Source: Martelella alba (GTDB taxonomy: Bacteria > Pseudomonadota > Gammaproteobacteria > Enterobacterales > Enterobacteriaceae). From it: a stretch of 64,000 nt of DNA. Under the pieces are notes generated by a model. That model was not told the origin of the DNA and did no database searches. It saw only the letters and a program-made list of their open reading frames with translations. Location of the stretch: assembly GCF_005217455.1 (NCBI RefSeq), contig NZ_SZPQ01000028.1, positions 1 to 64,000 on the forward strand, written 5' to 3'. A program made the position numbers and the translations under genes. This document shows, in pieces, positions 33,206-41,263 of the stretch (positions within the stretch are counted from its first letter, which is position 1; the number at the start of each line of letters is the position of its first letter).

Positions 33206-33919
33206 ATGAAAATCATGAAGGAAAATGCTATCGCTTCCGTCGCCGCGCCGGTTGCGCCGAATCCACCCGATAACGCTCGCCCCGACGATTTTATCCAGCG
33301 GCTTAGCTATGCCGGTCAATCTCTGACGCCTATTTTCAACCGTGTATATCGCGTCGGCGGGGATTGGTTGCAGAGCGTAAATCGACTGGTTGCGATGGCG
33401 ATGGTCGGCGCCCTGATCGCCATCAATAACGGCATACAGTGTGTTAGCGAGTATTTGTACAGAAAGTTTATCGATTCCGATGAATGTCAGACGGGGTCTA
33501 TTCATGGAAAGTTGATGACGAGGGCGGCTTATATTGTAGATGAATTGGCCATTCCCCTGGAAACGGAATCCGAACGTCGGCAAGGCATTGGCGGCACGCT
33601 GGAACAACTGGTCTACCGTATCGGTTGCGCTGTCCATCAATTGGCGAGGTTTTCGCCGGCGGGGCCGATAAGTCCAGCGGAAACGGAGGCGAAAACATTG
33701 CTGGTAACCGACTACGCCAGCCCTGGATTACAGGCACTGTTTCATCTTTATGATAACCGGACGGGCGAGGGTATTTATGAAAGCGCGGTATTGATCCTGG
33801 CGGCCAATATTGGGGCGCGGCTGGGTGATCGACGAGCGTGCGCCGAAGAGCGGCGCGACATTCAATCGCTGAAAGTGCTTTGGGATATTGTTATTGCCGC
33901 ACGCTACCTGTCTGATTGA
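33206..33919 (+). CDS. Protein of unknown function
   Basis: 237 residues, no family recognised. The N-terminus is Ala/Pro-rich, and a hydrophobic stretch near residues 58-74 (AMAMVGALIAINNG) could be a buried helix or a weak membrane segment. The rest is mixed and mostly helical in character, ending WDIVIAARYLSD. The ATG at 33206 has AAGGA 6 bases upstream and is preferred to the in-frame ATG at 33164. It follows the PLP enzyme gene in the same direction. Confidence 0.6.
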   Translation: MKIMKENAIASVAAPVAPNPPDNARPDDFIQRLSYAGQSLTPIFNRVYRVGGDWLQSVNRLVAMAMVGALIAINNGIQCVSEYLYRKFIDSDECQTGSIHGKLMTRAAYIVDELAIPLETESERRQGIGGTLEQLVYRIGCAVHQLARFSPAGPISPAETEAKTLLVTDYASPGLQALFHLYDNRTGEGIYESAVLILAANIGARLGDRRACAEERRDIQSLKVLWDIVIAARYLSD

Positions 33920-34111
33920 TTACCCGCCGGTTATGCGCGGCGATGACCGGAAGGATTTATGGCGTTCGCCGCGCGTAATGACGGGTGGCACGGCAAAGCC
34001 GATAACGTTATTATCTGATAAGCAGTAAAGCAGTATCGAGAGTCTAAGTTTTTAACGCAAAGATGCCGATAACGAGGAATTACCTTTGCCGGTTGCCTGT
34101 CGGAGTTTTAC

Positions 34112-34723
34112 ATGCGATACCGTCGTTCCAACCATTTCCCCCGTCCTGTCGGCAAGCTCTGGCTGGCAATGGCGCTTATCCTGCTGTCTGCTTGCAGTAC
34201 CGATATGCCTACCCGGCAAAGCGGTTTTCTAAGCGATTATCATCATTTATCGCCGATGACAGTGGCGGGAGGACAGGCTTTAAAGAGTGATGTTCCGGTG
34301 GATCCCGCCCATATCACCATTACAGATATTCAATGGCGGGTAAAAGACGATCATTTAACGCCGACAGAGCGAAACGATCTGCTCAATACGCTGCGTAGTG
34401 AATTGCAAACGCAGTTGAATCATCTACCCGCGAATCCCGGCGGCCGGTCGGCGGATGTGCGCGCCGCAATCACTAACGTCGTCACCGTATCCCCCTCCTT
34501 GAACGTATTAAGTACGGCGTTAATCGCCGCGCCGCTCGATAGGGGCGGCGCGGCGGTGGAAATTGAAGCTATCGACAGTCAAACCCGCCAGCAATTGGCC
34601 GCATTGAATCTGGGATATTACTCGCCGATGTCCGATATCAAGGCGCGATTCAGTAAGCTTGCCTCAGCGCGCATTGCCTTGGATCACGCATCGGAAGATT
34701 TTGGGCAGTTGTTGCGACCTTGA
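34112..34723 (+). CDS. Putative lipoprotein (DUF3313-like)
   Basis: 203 residues. A basic N-region and hydrophobic stretch end in the lipobox LLSACS, so the mature lipoprotein would start at the Cys near residue 29. The mature part (LTPTERNDLLNTLRSELQ, then RAAITNVVTVSPSLNVL, then GGAAVEIEAIDSQTRQQL) resembles DUF3313 outer-membrane lipoproteins, as I recall them. Function unknown. GGAG precedes the ATG by about 8 bases. Confidence 0.7.
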   Translation: MRYRRSNHFPRPVGKLWLAMALILLSACSTDMPTRQSGFLSDYHHLSPMTVAGGQALKSDVPVDPAHITITDIQWRVKDDHLTPTERNDLLNTLRSELQTQLNHLPANPGGRSADVRAAITNVVTVSPSLNVLSTALIAAPLDRGGAAVEIEAIDSQTRQQLAALNLGYYSPMSDIKARFSKLASARIALDHASEDFGQLLRP

Positions 34724-34854
34724 TGGGGCGGCATGATGCTCAGTCCTGTGGTGGAAAAGCGCTGCAGGCGATGGCCGGACTCGTTCTATCGGCCGGCATC
34801 GCTTGAAGGCTGACCCCAAGGCGGCATTGACTTGATAAGTCACGCCCATAAGCC

Positions 34855-35070
34855 TTAATGGCTGTGATGCTGTAAAGCGCCCACTTTGGGTATAAAGGTT
34901 AACGCATACAAGGCGCAGATGCCGACAATGGTGTAAATGATTCTGGAAACGATGGCTTCCTGTCCGCCAAATAACGCGCCGACCAAATCATAACGGAACA
35001 GGCCAACCAGTAACCAGTTCAGACCGCCGACGATCAATAAGACTAATGCGACAATACTTAACGTTTTCAT
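34855..35070 (-). CDS. DUF378 small membrane protein
   Basis: 71 residues with two hydrophobic helices. The first carries VGGLNWLLVGLFRYDLVGALFGG, shortened here to its hallmark GGLNWLLVGLF-x-DLV. The C-terminal HHSH tail is polar. DUF378 proteins are widespread, small and of unknown function. The ATG at 35070 has GGAGGT directly upstream and is better than the in-frame ATG at 35085. Monocistronic. Confidence 0.85.
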   Translation of the reverse strand: MKTLSIVALVLLIVGGLNWLLVGLFRYDLVGALFGGQEAIVSRIIYTIVGICALYALTFIPKVGALQHHSH

Positions 35071-35830
35071 AATACCTCCGGCCATAGAACAAGGATTTAC
35101 TGCTGATGATGCCCAGTGATCAGTCTGTTCGCTAAAAAAATTATTTTAACACCGCCCATAAAACGCGCATGTCAGTCAGACAGTTATGCTGCCAATACGG
35201 GCCTATGGGAAATTAAAAAGACATCCTGTCTTTAACGAAAATGGCCGCCATTGAAGGTTGACGGTGGCCGAAAAGAGTACCGCTCACGGACCATCACTTT
35301 GCAATTCAAATTATTAAAACTATATTTTTAGTATATCTGAATTAATGACTTAGATATTGATTGTCAGGACATAACAAGTTAGCTTTAACCACGCCTGGCG
35401 GCGAGCGAGCATCTGCGGTGCGTCATTTTCAGCGCCATCCTTTAAGGAATTAGGTCAGTCATGTTGGATTGTAACGAAAAGTGAGTCTGGCATGCCGCCG
35501 GCCCGCCGGTCATCACGGCCGGCGCGAAAAGACGGGTTTTGCTCACATCCCATGACGCTTTTTGTCATAATTTCTAACAAAATTTCGTTAATTATTTTTT
35601 GGCATCCGATGCGATAATAATGTCTATCCATATGTTTTATAATGTTTTTTTTGAAAATTCTTAATGAACTGTCATCAAGCCATTTGCCGGATGATATAAG
35701 AAACATAAACGGCGCTACAACATACCGCGGGAATAATCCTCGCCTTTTCACTTTCCAGATATAATCAGTTTCACTGAACATAATTAGTCACATTGCTAAG
35801 GTTTTTTTTCTTGGCCGGAGATGTAATGCC
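35071..35830. other. AT-rich gene-poor region before the biosynthetic locus
   Basis: About 760 bases without a credible gene. It is clearly more AT-rich than its flanks, especially 35290-35380 and 35560-35720. A sigma-70-like TTGCAA (35299-35304), 16 bases, TATATT (35321-35326) is visible on the plus strand. One minus-strand ORF of 108 codons (35455-35781) lacks a ribosome site and a recognisable fold. The composition fits a border of acquired DNA or a regulatory region bound by H-NS. Confidence 0.5.
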
Positions 35831-37210
35831 ATGACGCTTGTTGAAGCCCGGATGTTGGAAGACGAAGCAAAATATTGTTCATTCGGAGATACGGTTCATT
35901 ATGTGAATCCACCTAAAATCTTTGAAAGATGTCAGGGAAGCTTCATATTTGATGGGGAAGGCACACCCTATCTTGATTTGCAAATGTGGTATTCCGCGGT
36001 CAATTTCGGTTATGCTAATCCCCGTTTAAATGAAGCATTAAAGAAACAAATTGATTTGCTTCCGCAAGTCGCCAGCCAATATCTTCACCCGACCAAAATC
36101 GAATTAAGCAAGATCATCGCTCAGGATATGGAACGCAAATTCGGTTTGCCGGGGCGTGTGCATTACAATGTCGGCGGTTCGCAGTCTATTGATGATTCCT
36201 TAAAGCTGGTACGCAATTACTGCAATGGTAAAAGCCGTATGTTCGCATTTGAGGGCGGTTACCATGGGCGTACCCTTGGCGCGTCGTCGATTACTTCAAG
36301 TTACCGCTATCGTCGCCGTTTCGGTCATTTCGGCGAAAGAGCCCAGTTTATCCCCTTCCCCTATCCGTTCCGTCGCCAGAAAGGCATGACGCCGGAAGAG
36401 TATGCCGATAAATTGGTCGCCGATTTCGCCCGCCTGTTCGAGAATGAATACCATGGGGTGTGGGATCCCAAGGTGCAGCAATCTGAATTCGCGGCTTTTT
36501 ATATCGAACCTATTCAGGGTACCGGCGGTTATGTTATTCCGCCGCGCAATTTTTATAAAGGCCTGAAAAAAGTTCTCGATGACCACGGTATCTTGCTGGT
36601 GGTGGATGAAATCCAAATGGGCTTTTATCGTACCGGCAAGCTATGGTCGGTCGAGCACTTTGGCATTACCCCGGATGTGCTGGTATTCGGTAAGGCGCTG
36701 ACCAATGGCTTGAACCCATTGGCCGGTATCTGGGCCCGTGAAGAAATGATCAACCCGGAAACATTCCCGGTCGGCTCCACGCATTCGACTTTCGCCTCTA
36801 ATCCCTTGGGGACTGCGGTCGGTCTCGAAGTCATGCATATGCTGGCTGAAAAAGATTATGAATCCCAGGTCATGAAGAGCGGCGCTTATTTCCTTGAAGG
36901 ATTGAAAACCCTGCAATCCCACCATCCGGAAATCGGCGATGTGGACGGTTTGGGGCTGGCGTTGCGCGCCGAACTTTGCCAAGCTGATGGTTTTACCCCC
37001 AATAAAGCGTTACTTGATAAAATGGTGGATATCGGTTTGTCCGGAACACTGGAATATCGGGGACAGAAGACCGGTCTGGTCTTAGATGTGGGCGGTTACT
37101 ACAAGAATGTCATCACATTTGCGCCGTCACTGGAAATCAGCCGGGCGGAAATCGATCAAGCCATCGAATTGCTGGAACAATTGATCGTTCGCGCAAAACG
37201 GGAAATCTGA
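35831..37210 (+). CDS. Class III PLP-dependent aminotransferase
   Basis: 459 residues, fold type I, subgroup II omega-aminotransferase type. The PLP lysine lies in LVFGKALTNGLNPLAG, preceded by VVDEIQMGFYRTGKLW. Substrate-binding GGSQSIDDSLKLVRNY and EGGYHGRTLGASS are present. Relatives act on ornithine, 2,4-diaminobutyrate, 4-aminobutyrate or glutamate semialdehyde. The substrate is not predictable here. GGAG precedes the ATG. A strong terminator follows, so the next gene is at least partly separately controlled. It opens the plus-strand half of a convergent biosynthetic locus. Confidence 0.88.
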   Translation: MTLVEARMLEDEAKYCSFGDTVHYVNPPKIFERCQGSFIFDGEGTPYLDLQMWYSAVNFGYANPRLNEALKKQIDLLPQVASQYLHPTKIELSKIIAQDMERKFGLPGRVHYNVGGSQSIDDSLKLVRNYCNGKSRMFAFEGGYHGRTLGASSITSSYRYRRRFGHFGERAQFIPFPYPFRRQKGMTPEEYADKLVADFARLFENEYHGVWDPKVQQSEFAAFYIEPIQGTGGYVIPPRNFYKGLKKVLDDHGILLVVDEIQMGFYRTGKLWSVEHFGITPDVLVFGKALTNGLNPLAGIWAREEMINPETFPVGSTHSTFASNPLGTAVGLEVMHMLAEKDYESQVMKSGAYFLEGLKTLQSHHPEIGDVDGLGLALRAELCQADGFTPNKALLDKMVDIGLSGTLEYRGQKTGLVLDVGGYYKNVITFAPSLEISRAEIDQAIELLEQLIVRAKREI

Positions 37211-37279
37211 CTGAGTCTGAACAGCTTTTTCATTGAATGAGCGTCACACAGTTGGCAAACTGATTTGGCGTTAAAATTC

Positions 37280-37304
37280 AGCGCACTTCGAGTGCGCTTT
37301 TTTT
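37280..37304 (+). terminator. Rho-independent terminator after the class III aminotransferase
   Basis: Perfect 8-base stem AGCGCACT / AGTGCGCT with a TCG loop and a run of seven T. It lies 24 bases before the next start codon, so it either ends the aminotransferase transcript or acts as an attenuator. Confidence 0.9.
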
Positions 37305-37327
37305 ATTTAGGGTGGGGAAAGCGGGTA

Positions 37328-38413
37328 ATGACCGACCATAGTCAAACTGAAACGCTGTATATCAATGATATAGAGCCACACAGTCTGGTGCTGAATTTTC
37401 TTCGGTTCCCGCCCGCCGGTTTTGAGGTGGGGATGTCGGAAAGTGGGTTGCCCTGTTTTTATACCCGCTTCGATTTAACCACCACCATGGACACCGCTGC
37501 GCGTCAGAGGCTTTTGCGCTGGCCAGGCGCCGGCTTATTACGGCGGTTGCTGACTATGGACGCCTGGTTTATCGGTACCACGGTCAATGAATACTCGATT
37601 TTTCCTATGGACATGTCGCCGCAGCGATTGGCCGAATGGATTTTAAAGAAATGCGCCGCGGAAAAGAAGTTCACTATTATCAAAGATCTGCCGCAGGACT
37701 CGCCGTTACTTTCGCCACGCGATAATCAATATTCCCACCAGCTCATCATCGAATGCCTTCAACGAGGATTTATTCAGGTGGAAGGACAGGCGCTCGCCTA
37801 CGTGCCTATCGATTTCACCGACCTCGACGGGTATCTGTCGCGGCTGTCCCATAGCCGGCGGCGGAATATCCGGCGTAAATTACGCAGCCGCCGGGATCTG
37901 CGCGTTGAGATTTTACATACCGGCGATGCGCGGTTATGCGATACAAATCGCCAGCAGGAAATGTACCGGCTTTATCGGGAGGTTTACGATCAGAGCGAAA
38001 TCCATTTCGATTTGCACAGTCCGGAGTTCTTTGCCGGATTGCTGACGGATAGCGAAAGCGCCGGGCGGATTTTCTGTTATTGGCGGGAAGGGGAATTGAT
38101 CGGTTTTAACCTGTGCTATGTGCAAAACGACAAATTGATTGATAAATATATTGGCCTGCATTACCCGCAGGCACTGGAATACAATCTCTATGTCGTCAGT
38201 TGGTTCGTCAATCTGGAATATGCGCTCAGCCAGGGATTGCGCTTTTATGTGGCGGGTTGGACCGATCCACAGGTCAAGGCCGATCTCGGCGCGCAATTTA
38301 CGTTTACCACCCACTTGGCCTGGATAAGCCAGCCCTTGCTGCGGCGAATACTGATTCGCTTCCGGCATCATTTTGAAAGCGATGCCCGTTGGCAGCGGGA
38401 GCAGCGGCCATGA
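37328..38413 (+). CDS. FemAB/GNAT-like acyltransferase (peptidoglycan-recognition type)
   Basis: 361 residues. The central and C-terminal part resembles the GNAT/FemAB acetyltransferase-like fold. SRRRNIRRKLRSRRDL (about 180-195) is a basic segment like that before the FemAB-type CoA/aminoacyl domain, and DKYIGLHYPQALEYNLYVV is typical of the 'peptidogalycan biosynthesis' group. The acyl donor could be acyl-CoA or aminoacyl-tRNA. The ATG at 37328 lies after the terminator and has GGGGAAAG upstream. The earlier in-frame ATG would include the terminator. It overlaps the next gene by 4 bases (ATGA). Confidence 0.7.
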   Translation: MTDHSQTETLYINDIEPHSLVLNFLRFPPAGFEVGMSESGLPCFYTRFDLTTTMDTAARQRLLRWPGAGLLRRLLTMDAWFIGTTVNEYSIFPMDMSPQRLAEWILKKCAAEKKFTIIKDLPQDSPLLSPRDNQYSHQLIIECLQRGFIQVEGQALAYVPIDFTDLDGYLSRLSHSRRRNIRRKLRSRRDLRVEILHTGDARLCDTNRQQEMYRLYREVYDQSEIHFDLHSPEFFAGLLTDSESAGRIFCYWREGELIGFNLCYVQNDKLIDKYIGLHYPQALEYNLYVVSWFVNLEYALSQGLRFYVAGWTDPQVKADLGAQFTFTTHLAWISQPLLRRILIRFRHHFESDARWQREQRP

Positions 38414-39294
38414 TGCGTCCTCGCGCGCCTCTGGTGTTAAATTTCGACGATTCGGTCGCGGCACGGGATTTCCCTGATGCCGTGAGTATCCCGCTACAAG
38501 GCTGGCAGGAACTTGTTCGTTTCGGTTGCCGCCACGGGCGTTTGCGGCAACTGGCCGACGCGCTGGCGCCCCTTTGGCCGTCGGATTACGGTTGTGTGTT
38601 CACCGGCAGCGGTGATTTTCACCATCTGTCTTATCTGCTGCTAGGGCGTATGGCGACAAAACCGGCGTTCGAGCTGGTGATTTGCGATAACCATCCCGAC
38701 AATATGCGTTATCCGTTCGGGATACATTGTGGTTCCTGGGTGTACTGGGCCAGTCGGTTGCCGCAGGTAAAACATATTCATGTCCTGGGGATCTGTTCGG
38801 CGGATATCGGGCTGGGGCATGCCTGGGAAAATCATTGGGCGCCATTGGTCGGCAAGAAGCTGACTTACTGGCACCTTAATCGCGCCAATACCCGTTGGCT
38901 TGATTGGCTGGGGCCGGCCGGGCGGGGATACGGGGATGCGGACGCTTTGCTGACCGATTTTCTCGCCGTGTTCACCGGCGGCGATCGCTCGCCGGCCTAC
39001 CTTTCCATTGATAAGGACGTATTGAGTCCGCGCGTTGTGACCACCAACTGGGACCAGGGCATATTCGAAGAGCGCCATCTCAATCAAGTTATAGATGCCT
39101 GCCACGGCCGCCTTATTGGGGCTGATATCACCGGCGAAGGGTCCGTCTACCGCTATCAAAGTCGTTTCAAACGGTGGCTCAGCGCCATTGACGGGCAACA
39201 GGAGGCGACATCGGACCAGGCGGCGGCCTGGCAACAACGGCAAAATGCCCTTAACCGGCGTCTGGCGGCCCGGATAGCCACTGTCTGGCGTTAA
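38410..39294 (+). CDS. Arginase/agmatinase-fold metallohydrolase
   Basis: 294 residues. The binuclear-metal motifs of the ureohydrolase fold are recognisable: FTGSGDFHH (about 50-58), VICDNHPDN (about 78-86, DxHxD-type) and SIDKDVLSP (about 199-207, SxDxDxxDP-type with the second-last acid replaced by Ser). Known relatives hydrolyse arginine, agmatine, guanidino acids or formimino groups, so here it may remove a guanidine or amide group. The start overlaps the acyltransferase stop. Its own stop overlaps that of the opposing aminotransferase gene. Confidence 0.72.
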   Translation: MMRPRAPLVLNFDDSVAARDFPDAVSIPLQGWQELVRFGCRHGRLRQLADALAPLWPSDYGCVFTGSGDFHHLSYLLLGRMATKPAFELVICDNHPDNMRYPFGIHCGSWVYWASRLPQVKHIHVLGICSADIGLGHAWENHWAPLVGKKLTYWHLNRANTRWLDWLGPAGRGYGDADALLTDFLAVFTGGDRSPAYLSIDKDVLSPRVVTTNWDQGIFEERHLNQVIDACHGRLIGADITGEGSVYRYQSRFKRWLSAIDGQQEATSDQAAAWQQRQNALNRRLAARIATVWR

Positions 39295-40514
39295 GCCAGT
39301 ACGGTTCTCAATTGCTCGACGATGTCATTAAACAATTTATCGGTAAGCCAAGGGCTGTTGCTGATGGATAGGCTGCGCGCGGCGAAATCGTCCGCATGGG
39401 GGCAGGGCGGGGTCAGGCCTAACAGCGGGGCAACCGCTGGATAGCCGTACAGCGTATGGATAAAGAGCCGGGTGACGCCCAGGCCGGCAGTCCACAAGCT
39501 ATCCATCGCCGCATCCCGGGCGGATGGGTTTGGCATGAGCAACAAGATAAACGGCCAGACGCCTTCCCGACCCGCAGTGTCCGTTAACACCCCCACGCCC
39601 GGCAGTTCCCGTAAGGCGGCGATGCGACGCAATGCCCGTTCACGCCCGCTCTCCAGAAAGGCGGGCAGGCGTTTCAACGCCCCCGCGGCCACGCGCCGGC
39701 GGTATCCGCCCAGACGGTGCAGGGGAATATCCCGTCGGGAAAAATCGTCGCCTACCGCCTGGATGCGATCGCCGCGCGCCAGCGCCCGGCGCAGTGGCCT
39801 GCCGTAGACATAATACAGTCCCCGTGGATGGTAAAATAAAGCATATCCCGCCAGTTCGGCGATTCGGCGTATCTCCCAACCCAAACGAAAAGGCAGGTCT
39901 TGCCGGCATTGTTGATGCAACGCCCGGTGCAGTTCGGGATCGCGGCTAAACAGAACGCCGCCTTCGGCGGAGGTCAGGCCTTTGCCGAAAGCCATACTGA
40001 AAAATGCCGCATCTCCTTTGAGGCCAACGCTTTGTCCATCGTCCCGGGCACCCATGGCTTGGGCGGCATCTTCGATAACGGCGGCGCCGCATGCCGCGGC
40101 AACCGCCTTTGCGCTGTCGACATCCACAACCCGCCCGGCCAGGTGGGTGACCACAACCGCCAGAGTGCGGTGATCGCATAATTGGGCCAGATGCTGAGAG
40201 TCAAGATCGATGCCGTTGGGGGCCAAGTCGCAGGGAACAACGGTTAACGGCGGACAAAAACCGGCGGCCAGCGCCACCAGCGGACAGGTAAAGGCGGGAA
40301 CGATAAGTACGCAACGGTGTGGATGGCGTTGTCGTAAAACCCGCAGGATCATGATCAGGGCCGCTGTGCCGGAACACGTCAGCGCCGGTTCGGGAATCGA
40401 TAGGCGGTCCGCCAGTCGGGCCGCCAGATTGCCCGACAACGCGGACAGCTCGCGCCAACGAACCGGCAAGCCGGCTGTGGGCGGGATTTCTTGCGGCAAC
40501 GAATAAAGTTTCAC
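39291..40514 (-). CDS. DegT/DnrJ/EryC1/StrS-family aminotransferase (ArnB-like)
   Basis: 407 residues, fold type I sugar-aminotransferase family. The PLP lysine lies in FGKGLTSAEGG, VIEDAAQAMGA is the cofactor-binding aspartate segment, and PAFTCPLVALAA is the substrate loop. Family members aminate keto-sugars, such as ArnB for aminoarabinose, or cyclitols. GTG at 40514 overlaps the previous stop (GTGA), which suits coupled translation. An in-frame ATG at 40544 is the alternative. Last gene of the minus-strand operon. Confidence 0.82.
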   Translation of the reverse strand: MKLYSLPQEIPPTAGLPVRWRELSALSGNLAARLADRLSIPEPALTCSGTAALIMILRVLRQRHPHRCVLIVPAFTCPLVALAAGFCPPLTVVPCDLAPNGIDLDSQHLAQLCDHRTLAVVVTHLAGRVVDVDSAKAVAAACGAAVIEDAAQAMGARDDGQSVGLKGDAAFFSMAFGKGLTSAEGGVLFSRDPELHRALHQQCRQDLPFRLGWEIRRIAELAGYALFYHPRGLYYVYGRPLRRALARGDRIQAVGDDFSRRDIPLHRLGGYRRRVAAGALKRLPAFLESGRERALRRIAALRELPGVGVLTDTAGREGVWPFILLLMPNPSARDAAMDSLWTAGLGVTRLFIHTLYGYPAVAPLLGLTPPCPHADDFAARSLSISNSPWLTDKLFNDIVEQLRTVLA

Positions 40515-40885
40515 GATTCGGCGGTCTCGCCCCTGGCCAAACAAAGGATGCCGGAGAGTATCAACAGTCCGCCCAAGGCTTTCATCAGGGTCAGTTGATC
40601 GTCAAACAGCCACACGGAAACCAGGGTCACGCTGATGATTTCCAGATGAGACGCGGCGAAAGCCGGTCCCACCGGCGCATATTTCAGTAATGTCATCCAG
40701 GTGAAGAACGCGCCGAGGTAGCCGATGAACGCCCCGTAAATCCAGGGGTGGCCGAATACCCGCATCAGCCAGTCAATATTCAGCATCAAGGGGGCGGCGT
40801 GCAACGAGGCGTATTTGAAACTGACCTGCGCCAGGGTGTCGAATAACATGAGGACCAGAAAGCCAACCAGATAAAAACGCTTCAT
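40511..40885 (-). CDS. SMR/EamA-like small membrane protein, second of a pair
   Basis: 124 residues with four predicted membrane helices, as in small multidrug resistance proteins and the ArnE/ArnF flippase subunits. The last helix segment SVWLFDDQLTLMKALGGLLILSG (here spelled by its ends SVWLFDDQ and GLLILSG) is typical of EmrE-like proteins. The ATG at 40885 overlaps the stop of the preceding SMR gene by 4 bases. Paired SMR genes usually make heterodimers. Confidence 0.78.
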   Translation of the reverse strand: MKRFYLVGFLVLMLFDTLAQVSFKYASLHAAPLMLNIDWLMRVFGHPWIYGAFIGYLGAFFTWMTLLKYAPVGPAFAASHLEIISVTLVSVWLFDDQLTLMKALGGLLILSGILCLARGETAES

Positions 40886-41241
40886 GATTCGATACCCACG
40901 ATTAAGACGCCGCAAGCCACCAGCAAAATGCCGATAAGCCGCCATTTACTGATTTTTTCCTTAAACCAGAGACGGCCGGCCACCATGATCGCCACAATAT
41001 TGATTGACCCCAGCATGACGCCTACCGATAGCGGCACCAGCGACAAAAACGCCAGCCATAGCACAAACTCGAAAACATAGCTGAATATGCCGATCCAGAT
41101 CCATTTGCCCGCAAGCATATGGCGCCAATGGGCCCGGCCGGCATAAGGCGCGGCGGATGAGGCAGCGGCTTTGAACGCCAACTGGCCCAATGTGTCAATC
41201 AGGACATTCAGTATCCAAAGAAAAACCGTTAATTGGCTCAT
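40882..41241 (-). CDS. SMR/EamA-like small membrane protein, first of a pair
   Basis: 119 residues, four predicted helices, ending with the EmrE-type pattern ERL-like RLWFKEKISKWRLIGILLVA. Together with the next gene it could form an asymmetric exporter or a lipid-carrier flippase like ArnE/ArnF. It lies 22 bases after the alpha/beta hydrolase gene. Confidence 0.78.
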   Translation of the reverse strand: MSQLTVFLWILNVLIDTLGQLAFKAAASSAAPYAGRAHWRHMLAGKWIWIGIFSYVFEFVLWLAFLSLVPLSVGVMLGSINIVAIMVAGRLWFKEKISKWRLIGILLVACGVLIVGIES

Positions 41242-41263
41242 GGCGTGCTGTGCGGTCCTTGCG

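Noticed and set aside
35455-35781. 108-codon minus-strand ORF before the biosynthetic locus
   Set aside because: No ribosome site, no recognisable family, basic and mixed composition in an AT-rich region. Not called as a gene, although expression data could change that.
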